Part shown: positions 48,819 through 58,270 of the stretch, one piece after another | Position numbering within the stretch: position 1 is the first letter of the stretch | Layout of the letters: every line of letters begins with the position of its first letter | NCBI GenBank assembly: GCA_026692665.1 | Contig: JAPLOF010000052.1 | Span: 1-59,869, forward strand | DNA from: Planctomycetota bacterium | Lineage (GTDB): Bacteria > Planctomycetota > UBA1135 > GCA-002686595 | Direction of reading: 5' to 3' | DNA length: 59,869 nucleotides | Notes under the pieces: model-generated | Database searches by the model: none | Seen by the model: only the letters and a program-made list of their open reading frames with translations | What the model was told of the DNA's origin: nothing | Made by a program: the position numbers and the translations under genes

Positions 48819-51779
48819 GTGCCCCTGCCCCCGCTCCTCCCGCCGTCCCGCGCGGTGTTCCTCCTCGCCGCGTCGATTGCGCTCGCACCGTCCTGTGCCA
48901 GCGCGATCCCGGCATCCGTGCGCCTGAATCAGGATCCGGTCCGGAACTCCCGTGGCCCGGAGTCGACGCCCGAACTCGTGCAAGTCGCGGAGTGGATCGA
49001 AGACGCGCGCTTCGAACAGGCCCTCGCCACGATCGAGAGTGAGCTCGCCGCGTGCGCGGAGGAGGAGCGGCCGAACTGGCGTCAGCTCCGCTCGCGCGCG
49101 CTGCGTCTGCTGGTGCGCGCGCACGAACCTCTCGCGCTGGAGGACGCGCTCTGCGCCGCGCAGGCGGCGCGCTCCTCCGGGGACAATCGACGTGTGGTCA
49201 GCGCGTTCTTCGACCTCGGCGCACTACGCCTCATGCGCAGCGAAAACGAGGAATCGGAGGCCGCCCTCGCCGAGTCGCTCGCGGCCTGCGCGATCGTCGG
49301 CGAGCCCGCGGACGCCGAGCGCGCGGACGTCCTGGTCTACCTGGCGGAGTGCGCCTCGGATCGCGGCGATCGAACGCGTGCCCGAGCACTCCTCGGCGAG
49401 GCGGCCGGTATCCAGGACCGTGTGCTCGATCCCCTCGATCCGCGCGCCGCATTCCGCCGGTTGCGCGAGGCCAACCTCGCGCACATGGAGGACGACGACC
49501 GGCGGGCGGTCGAGCTCGGCACGCAGGCGCTCACGGCGTTTCGCTCGCGGCTCCGACCCGGGCATCCGCGCATCGCGCTCGCACTGCACAATCTGGGTGT
49601 CTACCGACAGCGGCTCGGCGACCTGCCGGCGGCCGCGCGCGACTTCGAAGAGGCTCTCGAACTGCGCCGGGCCGAGAACTCCCCTCTGTTCGGCCGCACT
49701 CTCATGCTGCTCGCCCAGGTGCGCGAGGAACTCGGCGATGGCGATGCCGCGGATCGCCTCCAACACGAGTCGATCGACTGGATCGAGGGGACAGGCGGGC
49801 CTTACGCTCCGGCCCTGCGCACTCCCCTGCAGGCGTTGGCGATCTCCGCGCTGCGCGCTGGCGACGCCGCGACGGCGGAGCCGCTCGTGCAGCGCGCGCT
49901 CGGGGTCCTGGATCGTGGCACGAACACTTCGGCCTTGGAGCGCGCCGGACCACTGGAACTCCTGGGACACGTCGCGTGGCGCCTGGGAGAGCGAGAGCGT
50001 GCCGTGTCCGTGTGGCGCGAGGCCCTGGCCACGTTGGAGCCCGAGAACGCCCTCGAATCGAGCGCGGCGGTCGACCTCCTGACCGACCTCGGGCTCGCGG
50101 CGGCCGCGTCCGGGAGCCCTTGCGAGTCGGGTGAGGGCGCCGATCTCCTCGAGCGCGCCGTCGCGATCCAGCGGCGGATCGTGGGCGACGCGCATCCAGA
50201 CACCGCACGCACGCTGGCGTCCTACGCCGAGGCCGCGAGCGCCGCAGGCCGCAGTGACGCTGCGTTCGCCGCCACGCTCGAAGCCGCGGCGATCGTGCGA
50301 CGCCACCTCGATGCGAGCACGCCGCACCTCGACGAGCGCGACGCTCTGGGCTACGCGACCGAGCTGACACCCGGGCTTCCTCTCGCCGTGGTCCTGGCCA
50401 CGGAGGCGCCGGCCACCCGCGCTTCGGCAGCCTGGGACGCGCTCGTCGCCGCGCGCGCGGCCGTGTTCGAGAGCGTGCGCCGCGGGCGCGCCGCCGCGCT
50501 GGACATGCCGGCCAGACCGTCGGCCACGCTGCCTGCAGGTGCGACGGGAATCGCCGCGGTCGCTCGCGCACGGTCCTCCGGCTCCGCGGTCGTAGCCTAC
50601 GTGCGCTGCACGCGGCCCGACGCGTACGTCGCGTTCGTGCTCCCCGCTGGATCGGACGAACCGCTGGCCTTCGACCTCGGTTCGGCCGTGGCGATCGACG
50701 CGCTCGCCGCGCCCGCCTGCGCGCTGGCGCGGTACGCGGGATCCGAGGAGGCGCTGCGCGAGGCGGCCGGGGCGTTGCGCGCACGCGTGTGGGATCCGGT
50801 CGCAGCCACGCTCGGGGACGCGACCGAAGTCGACATCGTCCCCGATGGCGCGCTGCTCCTGCTCGACTTCGCCGGACTGCCCGTCGGCGACACGGAATAC
50901 CTGATCGAGACCGCGCCGCCGATCCAGGTGCTCGGCGCCGAGCGCGACCTGATCGCCGCGCACGAGAAGGGCCCGGTGCCGGAAGCAGCCGGGTGGCGGA
51001 TCCTGGCCGTTGGCGGCCCGGATTTCGGAGCCGTTTCCGCGGCGGAGCCCGGTTCGACATCGCGTTCTCCGCGCGGTGTGTTCGCCCCGCTGCCCAAGGC
51101 GGCGGAGGAGGCGCGGGACGTCGCGGACCTCTGGGCCCGGAACAACGCAGGTGTCCAGGTGCTCGTGGGCGCGGAAGCCACCGAGCCCGCGCTGCGCGAA
51201 GCGCTGCGGGGCGTGGGCATCCTCCACATCGCGACCCACGGATTCTCCACCGGCAGCTCGGGCGAGCAAGGCACGCGCGGCCTCGCGGGGACGGCCCTGG
51301 AGCCAGCCGCACCGCAGCTACGGCTCGAGCTGTCGCGGCGCCTCCTCGGAGGCTCTGGCCTGGCCCTCGCCGGCGCCAACGCGCGCGGCGGCGCGAACCC
51401 GTCCGACGACGGTCTGTTCCTGGACGAGGACGTTCTGGCGCTCGATCTCGGCGGCCTCGACCTGGCGATCCTCTCGGCCTGCGACAGCGGTGCGGGCGAA
51501 GTCCAGAGCGGCGAAGGGATCTTCGGCTTGCGCCGAGCATTCCTGATGGCCGGCGCGCGCGCCGTGGTCGCGAGCTCCTGGCCGGTCGCCGACGAGACGG
51601 CGCGCACGATCATGACGGACTTCCACGCGCGGCTCGCGCGTGGCGGCACGACCGTGGCGCGCGCGCTGCACGAAGCGAAGCACGCCGAGCTCTCGCGCCG
51701 CCGCGCGGCGCGCATCGACACGCATCCATGGCATTGGGCTGGTTTCGTCGCGGCTGGCGAGCCGCTCCGGATCCGCTGA
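48819..51779 (+). CDS. Exported TPR-CHAT caspase-like protease
   Basis: The 986-aa protein starts at GTG with a signal-like segment (AVFLLAASIALAPSCASA; the Cys could also make it a lipoprotein). Residues about 40-560 are helical and rich in tetratricopeptide-like units (HPRIALALHNLGVYRQRLGD, LPAAARDFEEALELRR, HPDTARTLASYAEAASAAGR). The C-terminal ~330 residues are a CHAT domain with the catalytic dyad His807 (HIATHGFS) and Cys888 (SACDSGAGE), followed by GIFGLRRAFLMAGARAVVASSWPV. CHAT proteases are caspase relatives that cut specific partners. It is followed after 30 bp by a Cys-containing 110-aa gene and then a radical SAM gene, so it may process that small protein. An exported protease would meet it only after export. 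Confidence 0.88.
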   Translation: MPLPPLLPPSRAVFLLAASIALAPSCASAIPASVRLNQDPVRNSRGPESTPELVQVAEWIEDARFEQALATIESELAACAEEERPNWRQLRSRALRLLVRAHEPLALEDALCAAQAARSSGDNRRVVSAFFDLGALRLMRSENEESEAALAESLAACAIVGEPADAERADVLVYLAECASDRGDRTRARALLGEAAGIQDRVLDPLDPRAAFRRLREANLAHMEDDDRRAVELGTQALTAFRSRLRPGHPRIALALHNLGVYRQRLGDLPAAARDFEEALELRRAENSPLFGRTLMLLAQVREELGDGDAADRLQHESIDWIEGTGGPYAPALRTPLQALAISALRAGDAATAEPLVQRALGVLDRGTNTSALERAGPLELLGHVAWRLGERERAVSVWREALATLEPENALESSAAVDLLTDLGLAAAASGSPCESGEGADLLERAVAIQRRIVGDAHPDTARTLASYAEAASAAGRSDAAFAATLEAAAIVRRHLDASTPHLDERDALGYATELTPGLPLAVVLATEAPATRASAAWDALVAARAAVFESVRRGRAAALDMPARPSATLPAGATGIAAVARARSSGSAVVAYVRCTRPDAYVAFVLPAGSDEPLAFDLGSAVAIDALAAPACALARYAGSEEALREAAGALRARVWDPVAATLGDATEVDIVPDGALLLLDFAGLPVGDTEYLIETAPPIQVLGAERDLIAAHEKGPVPEAAGWRILAVGGPDFGAVSAAEPGSTSRSPRGVFAPLPKAAEEARDVADLWARNNAGVQVLVGAEATEPALREALRGVGILHIATHGFSTGSSGEQGTRGLAGTALEPAAPQLRLELSRRLLGGSGLALAGANARGGANPSDDGLFLDEDVLALDLGGLDLAILSACDSGAGEVQSGEGIFGLRRAFLMAGARAVVASSWPVADETARTIMTDFHARLARGGTTVARALHEAKHAELSRRRAARIDTHPWHWAGFVAAGEPLRIR

Positions 51780-51809
51780 GCGAACGACCCCAGGAACGAA
51801 AGGAACATC

Positions 51810-52142
51810 ATGGCACGCGACAAATTCGAAGTCCGCTTCGACAAGCACGGACACATGCTCATCGAGGACGCGGAGCTGGCTCACCGCATCGTGTACCTGC
51901 TCCAGAACCAGGGGAGCATCACGATGCGCATCGACGCCGCCGCACCCGCGCAGGCTGCTCTTCCGAACTATCTGGAGTGCCTGACGATCCAGCCCACGCC
52001 AATGCCCAGGCCCGTGCCCTTGAACTACCGCAACTGCCCCATGTCGATGTGCGAGTGCACACTGCGCGTCGTGGACTCGCGCCGCTGGGCCGAGCAGTGG
52101 GAGGGACTGCGCGACGAAGACCGGGAGCACGGCGGTCGCTGA
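51810..52142 (+). CDS. Small Cys-containing protein, candidate RiPP precursor
   Basis: The 110-aa protein has no recognised family. Residues 1-45 look like a folded or leader region (KFEVRFDKHGHMLIEDAELA, YLLQNQGSITMRIDA). Residues 50-85 are Pro/Cys-rich (LPNYLECLTI, TPMPRPVPLNYRNCPMSMC) with Cys57, 76, 81 and 83, and the end is charged (RRWAEQWEGLRDEDREHGGR). The start has an AGGAAC-type Shine-Dalgarno and follows the CHAT gene by 30 bp. A radical SAM gene comes next, which is the usual layout of a peptide precursor before its modifying enzyme. It could instead be a small partner of the CHAT protein. Confidence 0.7.
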   Translation: MARDKFEVRFDKHGHMLIEDAELAHRIVYLLQNQGSITMRIDAAAPAQAALPNYLECLTIQPTPMPRPVPLNYRNCPMSMCECTLRVVDSRRWAEQWEGLRDEDREHGGR

Positions 52143-52194
52143 CGATCAGGTCCGAGACCGCTCGGGGCACGGCGAACCAGTCTGTGTCCCCACA

Positions 52195-52263
52195 GGATCC
52201 TGAACCGCGGCGCGCCGCGCCTTGCGCGGGACCAGTCCGTGACGCGGTTCTCAGACGATCCTG
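52195..52263 (+). promoter_or_regulatory. Long stem-loop between small protein and radical SAM gene
   Basis: AGGATC (52195-52200) pairs with GATCCT (52258-52263) and GAACCGCG (52203-52210) with CGCGGTTC (52244-52251), giving a two-part stem with an inner GC-rich loop. It lies 53 nt after the small protein's stop and 38 nt before the radical SAM start. It may reduce read-through or stabilise the upstream mRNA, as attenuator hairpins do between peptide and enzyme genes. Confidence 0.45.
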
Positions 52264-52301
52264 GACGCATTCCCATGGCCATCGATTAGCAGGAGAACAA
52301 C

Positions 52302-53318
52302 ATGCTCGCCCCCGACGAAGTGCTCGTGCGCGCCCTTTCGAATCGACACCTCGAGTTGACCCTCATGCCCACCGAGGCGTGCAACTTCCGCTGCACGTAC
52401 TGCTACGAGGATTTCGCGCTGGGGCGGATGAGTCCAGGCGTCGTGCGCGGCATCAAGAACCTCATGACTGCGCGCGCTCCCGGACTCGACTCCTTGAGCG
52501 TGGCCTGGTTCGGAGGCGAACCGCTCCTCGCCCTCGACGTCGTCCGCGATGTCCACGAGCACGTGCGCGCACTGACTCGGACGCATCCAAGCCTGATCGC
52601 GCAGGCCAGCATGACGACGAACGCGTGGAAGCTCGATGCCGCCGTCTTCGACGAACTCGTCGGTCTCGGAGTGGACGAGTACCAGATCTCCTTCGACGGA
52701 CCCGAGGAGATGCACGACCGCAAGCGGAAGCGGATGGACGGCAAGGGGACGTTTGCTCGGATCTGGCGCAACGTCCTCGCCATGCGCAACTCTCCCCGTG
52801 AGTTCCACGTCATCCTGCGCATCCACGTCGACAGCGAGAACCTCGAGTCGCTCTTCGGCTTCGTGGACCGCATCAAGGCCGAGTTCGGCACGGACCGGCG
52901 CTTCTCGATCTTCCTGAAGAAGCTGATGCGTTACGGCGGGGCCAACGACGGCGAGCTGCCCATCCTGCGCACGGAGGAGGACGCGCGGCGGTTCGACGAC
53001 CTGCAAAGGCACGCGCACGGCGACACCGAACCAGAACACGTTCGTGGCGCCGGCGGGACGTCCTCGCCGAGAATCTGCTACGCCGCGAAGGGCAACAGCC
53101 ACGTCGTGCGCTCCGACGGACGGCTGTGCAAGTGCACGGTCGCGCTCGACCATCCGGCCAACACCGTCGGTCGACTGCACGAGGACGGCACGGTCGAGAT
53201 CGACGGTTCCCGTGCGCGCCCTTGGATGCGCGGGATCTTCAGCGGGATCACCGCGGAACTGCTCTGTCCGCTGGTCGGACTCGACGACGCGCTCGCGGGC
53301 GATCGCAAGTCAGCGTAG
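52302..53318 (+). CDS. Radical SAM enzyme with partial SPASM/twitch C-terminus
   Basis: The 338-aa protein has the 4Fe-4S-binding CxxxCxxC in [14 protein letters not shown] (Cys27, 31, 34), then [16 protein letters not shown] and [17 protein letters not shown], all typical of peptide-modifying radical SAM enzymes. The C-terminal region has CYAAKGN and [21 protein letters not shown], matching the first part of a SPASM/twitch auxiliary cluster; a last Cys (ELLCPL) follows, but the usual final Cys pair is absent. AGGAG sits 6 nt before the ATG. It lies downstream of the CHAT and small-protein genes. The likely target is that small protein. The 3' end overlaps the convergent hutU stop by 9 bp. 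Confidence 0.9.
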   Translation: MLAPDEVLVRALSNRHLELTLMPTEACNFRCTYCYEDFALGRMSPGVVRGIKNLMTARAPGLDSLSVAWFGGEPLLALDVVRDVHEHVRALTRTHPSLIAQASMTTNAWKLDAAVFDELVGLGVDEYQISFDGPEEMHDRKRKRMDGKGTFARIWRNVLAMRNSPREFHVILRIHVDSENLESLFGFVDRIKAEFGTDRRFSIFLKKLMRYGGANDGELPILRTEEDARRFDDLQRHAHGDTEPEHVRGAGGTSSPRICYAAKGNSHVVRSDGRLCKCTVALDHPANTVGRLHEDGTVEIDGSRARPWMRGIFSGITAELLCPLVGLDDALAGDRKSA

Positions 53319-55010
53319 ACCCGGCACGTCGATTCCGCGCTCGTGCGCAGTACGCACGGCGATGTCGTAGCCCGCGTCGACGTGCCGGATCACGCCCATG
53401 CCCGGATCGCAGGTCAGAACACGCTCGATCGCGGCGCCCGCCTCGGGCGTTCCGTCGGCGACCGTGACCTGGCCGGCGTGCAGGCTGTAGCCGATGCCGA
53501 CGCCGCCGCCGTGGTGGAAGCTGACCCACGAGGCGCCGGCCGCCGTGTTCACGAGAGCGTTCAGGATCGGCCAGTCGGCCACGGCATCGGTGCCGTCCTT
53601 CATCGCCTCCGTCTCGCGGTTCGGGCTCGCGACCGAGCCGCAGTCGAGGTGGTCGCGTCCGATCACGATCGGCGCGGAGACGCGGCCCGTCCGGACGGCC
53701 TCGTTGAACGCGACGCCGGCCTTCGCGCGTTCGCCGTCGCCCAGGCAGCCGATGCGCGCGGGCAGACCTTGGAACGCGACGCGCTCGCCCGCCATCTTCA
53801 GCCAGCGCAGCAGAGCGCGGTCGTGCGGGAAGAGCTCGGCCACGATGCGATCGGTCTCCGCGATGTCCTTGGGATCGCCCGACAGCGCGACCCAGCGGAA
53901 CGGACCCTTGCCCTCGCAGAAGAGCGGCCGCACGTACTTCGGCACGAAACCCTCGAAGCCGAAGGCGCCGGCGAAGCCGGCCTGCTTGGCGTGGCCGCGC
54001 AGGTTGTTCCCGTAGTCGAACGTGTCCGCGCCGCGCTCCTGGAGCGCGAGCATCGCCTTCACGTGGTCGATCATCGTGCGGAACGACTCGCGCTCGTAGG
54101 CCTTGGGATCCGCAGTGCGCAGGCGCAGCGCGGCTTCGTACGCCATCCGATTCGGCACGTATCCACCCAGAGGATCGTGCGCGCTGGTCTGGTCGGTCAG
54201 GACGTCGGGCGTGATCTTGCGCGCGATCAGCCGCTCCAGCAGGTCCACGGCGTTGCACGGAACGCCGATGGACTTCGCGACCCCCTCGCGCTTCCACTGG
54301 ACGGCCTGGTCGATCGCGCGATCCAGGTCGTCGATGCACACGTCCAGGTAGCGCGTGTCGAGCCGCTTCTGGATCCGCGCGCGGTCCACGTCCGCCGCGA
54401 GGAACGTACCGTCGTTCATGGTGGCCGCGAGCGGCTGCGCGCCGCCCATGCCGCCCAGTCCGCCCGTGACGACGAGCCGGTTCCTCAGGCTGCCGCCGAA
54501 CAGCTTCGCGGCCGACGCGGCGAACGTCTCGTACGTCCCCTGCAGGATCCCCTGCGTGCCGATGTAGATCCACGAGCCGGCCGTCATCTGGCCGTACATC
54601 ATCTTGTTCTCGGCCTCGAGCTCGCGGAAGTGCTCCCACGTGGCCCAGTGACCGACGAGGTTGCTGTTCGCGATCAGGACGCGCGGCGAGGCCTTCGTCG
54701 TGCGGAAGATGCCGACCGGCTTGCCCGACTGCACGAGCAGCGTCTCGTCGGGCGCGAGGCGTCGCAGCGCCGCGACGATCGCCTGGAAGCTCGGCCAGTC
54801 GCGCGCCGCCTTCCCGCTGCCGCCGTACACGACGAGGTTCGCGGGATCCTCGGCCACCTCGGGATCGAGGTTGTTCATGAGCATCCGCAGCGCAGCCTCC
54901 GCGGCCCACGTCTGGCACGTGCGCTGCGTTCCGCGCGGCGCACGCTGCGGGCCGGTGGGGATCGAGGCGGGATCGAGGGACGAGGCGGGCACGGCGGTGG
55001 TTCGGCTCAT
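53310..55010 (-). CDS. hutU: Urocanate hydratase
   Basis: The 566-aa protein turns urocanate into imidazolonepropionate using tightly bound NAD+. Conserved blocks include [97 protein letters not shown] and [17 protein letters not shown]. The length is standard. The ATG at 55010 (MSRTTAV) follows a TATCCT hexamer by 31 nt; the longer upstream frame is not gene-like. It works with hutH 3 kb away, but the two are separated by murJ and two lipoprotein genes, and hutI/hutF are not in the window. Confidence 0.97.
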   Translation of the reverse strand: MSRTTAVPASSLDPASIPTGPQRAPRGTQRTCQTWAAEAALRMLMNNLDPEVAEDPANLVVYGGSGKAARDWPSFQAIVAALRRLAPDETLLVQSGKPVGIFRTTKASPRVLIANSNLVGHWATWEHFRELEAENKMMYGQMTAGSWIYIGTQGILQGTYETFAASAAKLFGGSLRNRLVVTGGLGGMGGAQPLAATMNDGTFLAADVDRARIQKRLDTRYLDVCIDDLDRAIDQAVQWKREGVAKSIGVPCNAVDLLERLIARKITPDVLTDQTSAHDPLGGYVPNRMAYEAALRLRTADPKAYERESFRTMIDHVKAMLALQERGADTFDYGNNLRGHAKQAGFAGAFGFEGFVPKYVRPLFCEGKGPFRWVALSGDPKDIAETDRIVAELFPHDRALLRWLKMAGERVAFQGLPARIGCLGDGERAKAGVAFNEAVRTGRVSAPIVIGRDHLDCGSVASPNRETEAMKDGTDAVADWPILNALVNTAAGASWVSFHHGGGVGIGYSLHAGQVTVADGTPEAGAAIERVLTCDPGMGVIRHVDAGYDIAVRTAHERGIDVPGLR

Positions 55011-55041
55011 GGCTGGGTCGAGATTGCGGTGGAACGAGAAC

Positions 55042-55047
55042 AGGATA
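55042..55047 (-). promoter_or_regulatory. Candidate -10 hexamer TATCCT for hutU
   Basis: TATCCT on the minus strand lies 31 nt before the ATG at 55010, in the 202-bp divergent region shared with murJ. Confidence 0.35.
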
Positions 55048-55212
55048 GCCGGGCTCAGCGCACCGAACGCCCGTGAAACCGGGTCGTCGCGACGGCGTGG
55101 ATCCGTGCCCCCGTGGAGATCGGACTCGGGAATGCCCGGCGCGGCTCCTCGTCGAAGAGGACGGATTCCCCGCCATTGAGGCGACCTCCGCGACTCGCCA
55201 CACTCGCTCGCG

Positions 55213-56829
55213 ATGAAGCAACGCCTGCTCGCCGCGACCGCGATCTGGAGCGCGAGCATCCTGCTCTCGCGACTCGTCGGACTCGTGCGCGAGGCTGCGC
55301 TCGGCCGCACCCTCGGGATCGGCGACAGCGCGGACCTGTACCAGGCGGCGTTCACCGTGCCGGACTTCCTCAACTACCTGCTGGCCGGCGGCGCGATGGC
55401 GGTGGTGCTCGTGCCGCTGCAGGCGGCGCGGCGTGCGCGCGGAACCGCCCGGCTCGACGAGCCGGGGCTCGCTGCTGCGCGAGTCGATCACCCCGCGGAA
55501 GCGGACCGCGACGCGTGGCGCTCCATCGCCACGATCGCGAACGCGGTCGGCATCGCGCTCTCGGTCCTGTGCGCGATGGCGTGGTTCGCGATGCCGTGGC
55601 TCGTGCGCGTCGCTGCGCCAGGCTTCGACGACGCGCAGCACGCCGAGCTGGCGCGTCTGTCGCGCATCCTCCTGCCGGCGCAGATCTTCCATGTGCTGGG
55701 CGCGGTCTTCTCGGCGGCGCTGCTCGCCCGCGACAGGCACCTGGTCCCCGCCGTCGCCCCCGTCGTCTACAACCTGGCGATCGTCGCGTGCGGACTCGCA
55801 TCCGGCACGCCGGAGGGATTCGCCTGGGGCGTCCTCGTCGGGGCGTTCGCGGGCCCGTTCCTCATGCCGCTCGTCGCGAGCCTGCGCCTCGGATTCCGCT
55901 GGATGCCGCGGATCGAGCCGCGCGGCAGCGACCTGCGCGCCTGGTTCCTGCGCTCTCTGCCGATCATGGCTGGCTTCTCGATCGTGGTCGCGGACGACTG
56001 GTTCCTGCGCGCCGAGGGCACGATCCTGGCAACGGGCGCAGCCGCGACGCTCGGATACGCGAAAGCTCTGCTGCGCGTCCCGATCGGCATGTTCGGGATG
56101 GCGGCGGGCCTTGCCGCCTATCCCCTGCTCGCGCGGCTCGCGGCGGAGGCGCGACACACGGAGTTGCGCGCACAGCTTTCCCGAGCGCTGCGCAGCGTCG
56201 CGCTGCTCGCGCTCGTGGCGCAGGCGGTCCTGGTGACCGCCGGAGTCGACCTCGCGGCGCTCGTGTACGGCCGTACACGGCTGGATCCGGGCGAGATCGC
56301 GGCCGTGGCCGACGCGCTGTCCCTGTGCGCGATCGGTCTCGCGGCCTGGGCCGCGCAACCGCTCCTCTCGCGCGGCTTCTACGCCGTCGGGAACACGTGG
56401 ACGCCGGCCCTGCTCGGCACCGCGGTCGCGCTGGCGGCGTGGCCGGTGTACGGGATCGCGCGCGAGCGCTTCGGCATCGCGGGCCTCGCCGCGACGAGCG
56501 CGTTGGCGATCACGCTGCACGCGGTCGTCCTGTACGCAAGCCTCGCTCGGCGCCTGAACCGCGAGGGCGCGGAGAGGCCGGCGGGCTTGATCCCGTTCAC
56601 CGCGCGCGCCCTGACGAGCTTCGCCGTCGCGCTCGGAATCGGGCTGGCGCTGGCGCGCGCACTGCCCGAGGCCAGCACGACCATCGGATCGGCGGTGCGC
56701 GGCGCCGTCGTGTCGGCGGGATGCATCGCGGGCTTCGTCGCGACCGGCGCGTGCCTCGGACTGACCGAGATCCGCGGCGCGGCCGCGCCGATCCTGCGCC
56801 GGCTGCGGGGCGCGCCAACGACGCCCTGA
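55213..56829 (+). CDS. murJ: Lipid II flippase MurJ (MviN family)
   Basis: The 538-aa integral membrane protein has about 14 hydrophobic segments and the family opening [33 protein letters not shown] in pieces, with [69 protein letters not shown] and [15 protein letters not shown]. MurJ moves lipid-linked peptidoglycan precursor across the inner membrane. Its presence agrees with peptidoglycan in planctomycetes. It is divergent from hutU and has no cell-wall neighbours here. Confidence 0.95.
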   Translation: MKQRLLAATAIWSASILLSRLVGLVREAALGRTLGIGDSADLYQAAFTVPDFLNYLLAGGAMAVVLVPLQAARRARGTARLDEPGLAAARVDHPAEADRDAWRSIATIANAVGIALSVLCAMAWFAMPWLVRVAAPGFDDAQHAELARLSRILLPAQIFHVLGAVFSAALLARDRHLVPAVAPVVYNLAIVACGLASGTPEGFAWGVLVGAFAGPFLMPLVASLRLGFRWMPRIEPRGSDLRAWFLRSLPIMAGFSIVVADDWFLRAEGTILATGAAATLGYAKALLRVPIGMFGMAAGLAAYPLLARLAAEARHTELRAQLSRALRSVALLALVAQAVLVTAGVDLAALVYGRTRLDPGEIAAVADALSLCAIGLAAWAAQPLLSRGFYAVGNTWTPALLGTAVALAAWPVYGIARERFGIAGLAATSALAITLHAVVLYASLARRLNREGAERPAGLIPFTARALTSFAVALGIGLALARALPEASTTIGSAVRGAVVSAGCIAGFVATGACLGLTEIRGAAAPILRRLRGAPTTP

Positions 56830-57199
56830 TCGCCGGTCCACCGCCGAACTTGATTCGGGAGGAAACGCAGCCCGCGCCGAACTCCCGAACCGCCCTCCGA
56901 GCCGACTCAGGTGCCTTCGACGGACTCACGCAGCCGAGCGATTCGCGTGTATCGCCGCGGCTCGACGCGACGGGCGAGCGCGCGCACCGGGCCGAGATCC
57001 GCGAGGATCTCCCGGCGCGGCGCTGGGCCGGGGACTTCGATTCCGCGCACATTTCCCGATCGGCTTGTCGTGGATGGTCACCTGCCTGCGACCCGACCAG
57101 GAGCGTCCCCGCAATCGTGCCTGCGCCGGTCCGAGCGAGATTCGAGGGGCAGCCGGCCCGATGCCGCAGGTCGTGCCCCGTGCGACGACTGCGCCCTGA
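56830..57199. other. 370-bp gap between convergent genes, hairpins only
   Basis: No gene is visible. Two hairpins are present: 56854-56889 and GAGATCC/GGATCTC at 56994-57011 around a GCGA tetraloop. The rest shows nothing recognisable. Confidence 0.6.
56854..56889 (+). terminator. Hairpin after murJ
   Basis: TTCGGGAG (56854-56861) and CTCCCGAA (56882-56889) form an exact 8-bp stem with a 20-nt loop, 24 nt after the murJ stop. There is no T-run. Confidence 0.35.
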
Positions 57200-57874
57200 T
57201 CACTCGCCGTCGGACGGGACGTCCACGCGCTCCACGAGCTCGCGCACTTGCGGCAGGTACGCTTCGTCGCGGCTCGCTTCGAGCACCACGAGCGTGCGCG
57301 CGTCCCACGCCAAGAACGATGGTCGCGGAACCTCGATCACCTCGGGTGGCGCGTAGAGGACGCAGCTGCGCGACCGTGCTTTCCAGTAGCCCTTCTCGAC
57401 GAGGTCGTTCAGGAGTCGCGCGACGTCGCGCGCGTCCGCGTGCAGAAGGACGAGGGTCGCCGCTCCATCGGGAAGGTCCGTCTGTGCTGGCAGAATCGTG
57501 CGAATGGACCCACCATCGCTCCCACCATCGCTCCCGATTCGCCGGCCCCACTCGTCGCTCGCCGCATCATCGACTGCCCGGACGATCTTCAGCGCACGCT
57601 CCAGGTCGTCGCCGCCCCCCCCCTCGACCCAGACGACGATCATCGGCGCGTCGGAAGCATCCACTCCCACGTTCGGCGGGAGATCGGGATCGCGCACCGA
57701 TCGATCCATGCCGCACCGATAGTCCGTGGGACCGAACACCTGCTCGAGCGCGTCGCAGACTTGGCGCCCGGTCGCGTGCTCGAGACGCACCGCATGGCTC
57801 TCGTAGCGGCCGGTCATCAGCGCGCAGCCCGGAAGCAGTCCGAGCACAATCACGTTGGCAAGCCGCCTCGACAC
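57200..57874 (-). CDS. Lipoprotein with NolW/secretin-N-like segment (second of pair)
   Basis: The 224-aa protein starts at GTG with a lipoprotein signal (NVIVLGLLPGC, then ALMTG). The C-terminal half (ATLVLLHADARDVARLLNDL, FLAWDARTLVVLEASRDE, VRELVERVDVP) has the strand-helix pattern of secretin N-terminal (NolW-like) domains. A middle stretch is rich in Asp, Ser and Gly (RIGSDGGSDGGSI). It follows the other lipoprotein gene by 5 bp. No secretin channel or pilus gene is present, so the role is unknown; it may help secretin assembly elsewhere. Confidence 0.7.
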   Translation of the reverse strand: MSRRLANVIVLGLLPGCALMTGRYESHAVRLEHATGRQVCDALEQVFGPTDYRCGMDRSVRDPDLPPNVGVDASDAPMIVVWVEGGGGDDLERALKIVRAVDDAASDEWGRRIGSDGGSDGGSIRTILPAQTDLPDGAATLVLLHADARDVARLLNDLVEKGYWKARSRSCVLYAPPEVIEVPRPSFLAWDARTLVVLEASRDEAYLPQVRELVERVDVPSDGE

Positions 57875-57879
57875 AGCAC

Positions 57880-58260
57880 TCAATTCGCCGCCGTCGCCGG
57901 CTGGTCCAGCTGGTGCACGAGCGCGATCGCGCGCGCGAACTCCTCGTCGTGGCCGGGCGGCGCCGTCACCACGAGCGAGTTCGTGCGCGGATCGGCGATC
58001 AGGGAGATGTGCGCCGTCCCGTCCGCGTGGTGCCCCGCGGCGTGCTCCCGGCTGGTGCACCCGCCCGCGCGGTCGGCCGGCGAGCCCACGACCCCGCCAT
58101 GCAGGATGCCGCATACGCGCCCCGCGAGCTGATCCGCCGGCTGGTGCATCAGGACGACGACCTCGGAGCGCGCGAGCTCGGGCCGGTTGCGGTCGGGCGA
58201 CGAGCACGCGGCGACGAGCAGGACCACGGCCGGGAAAGCGAGGAACGAGACGAGCTTCAT
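57880..58260 (-). CDS. Lipoprotein with NolW/secretin-N-like segment (first of pair)
   Basis: The 126-aa protein has a clear lipoprotein signal (FLAFPAVVLLVAACSSP) and ends with HISLIADPRTNSLVVTAPPG and FARAIALVHQLDQP, which strongly resemble the NolW repeat in type II/III secretins (IxADxRTNSLVV...I..LIxxLD). Before that is a His/Cys-containing loop (GGCTSREHAAGHHADG). It is too short to be a secretin. The ATG at 58260 has GAGG at 10-13 nt and lies 10 bp after the hutH stop, so it is probably co-transcribed with hutH. Confidence 0.75.
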   Translation of the reverse strand: MKLVSFLAFPAVVLLVAACSSPDRNRPELARSEVVVLMHQPADQLAGRVCGILHGGVVGSPADRAGGCTSREHAAGHHADGTAHISLIADPRTNSLVVTAPPGHDEEFARAIALVHQLDQPATAAN

Positions 58261-58270
58261 GGAGGTGTCC

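Noticed and set aside
48819..51779. TPR-CHAT protein as part of a type III-E CRISPR (Craspase) system
   Set aside because: No Cas7-11, Cas1/Cas2 or array is nearby and the protein has a signal peptide.
53319..56841. A 1197-codon minus-strand frame covering hutU and murJ
   Set aside because: It is out of frame with hutU, antisense to murJ and of biased composition, so it is a shadow.
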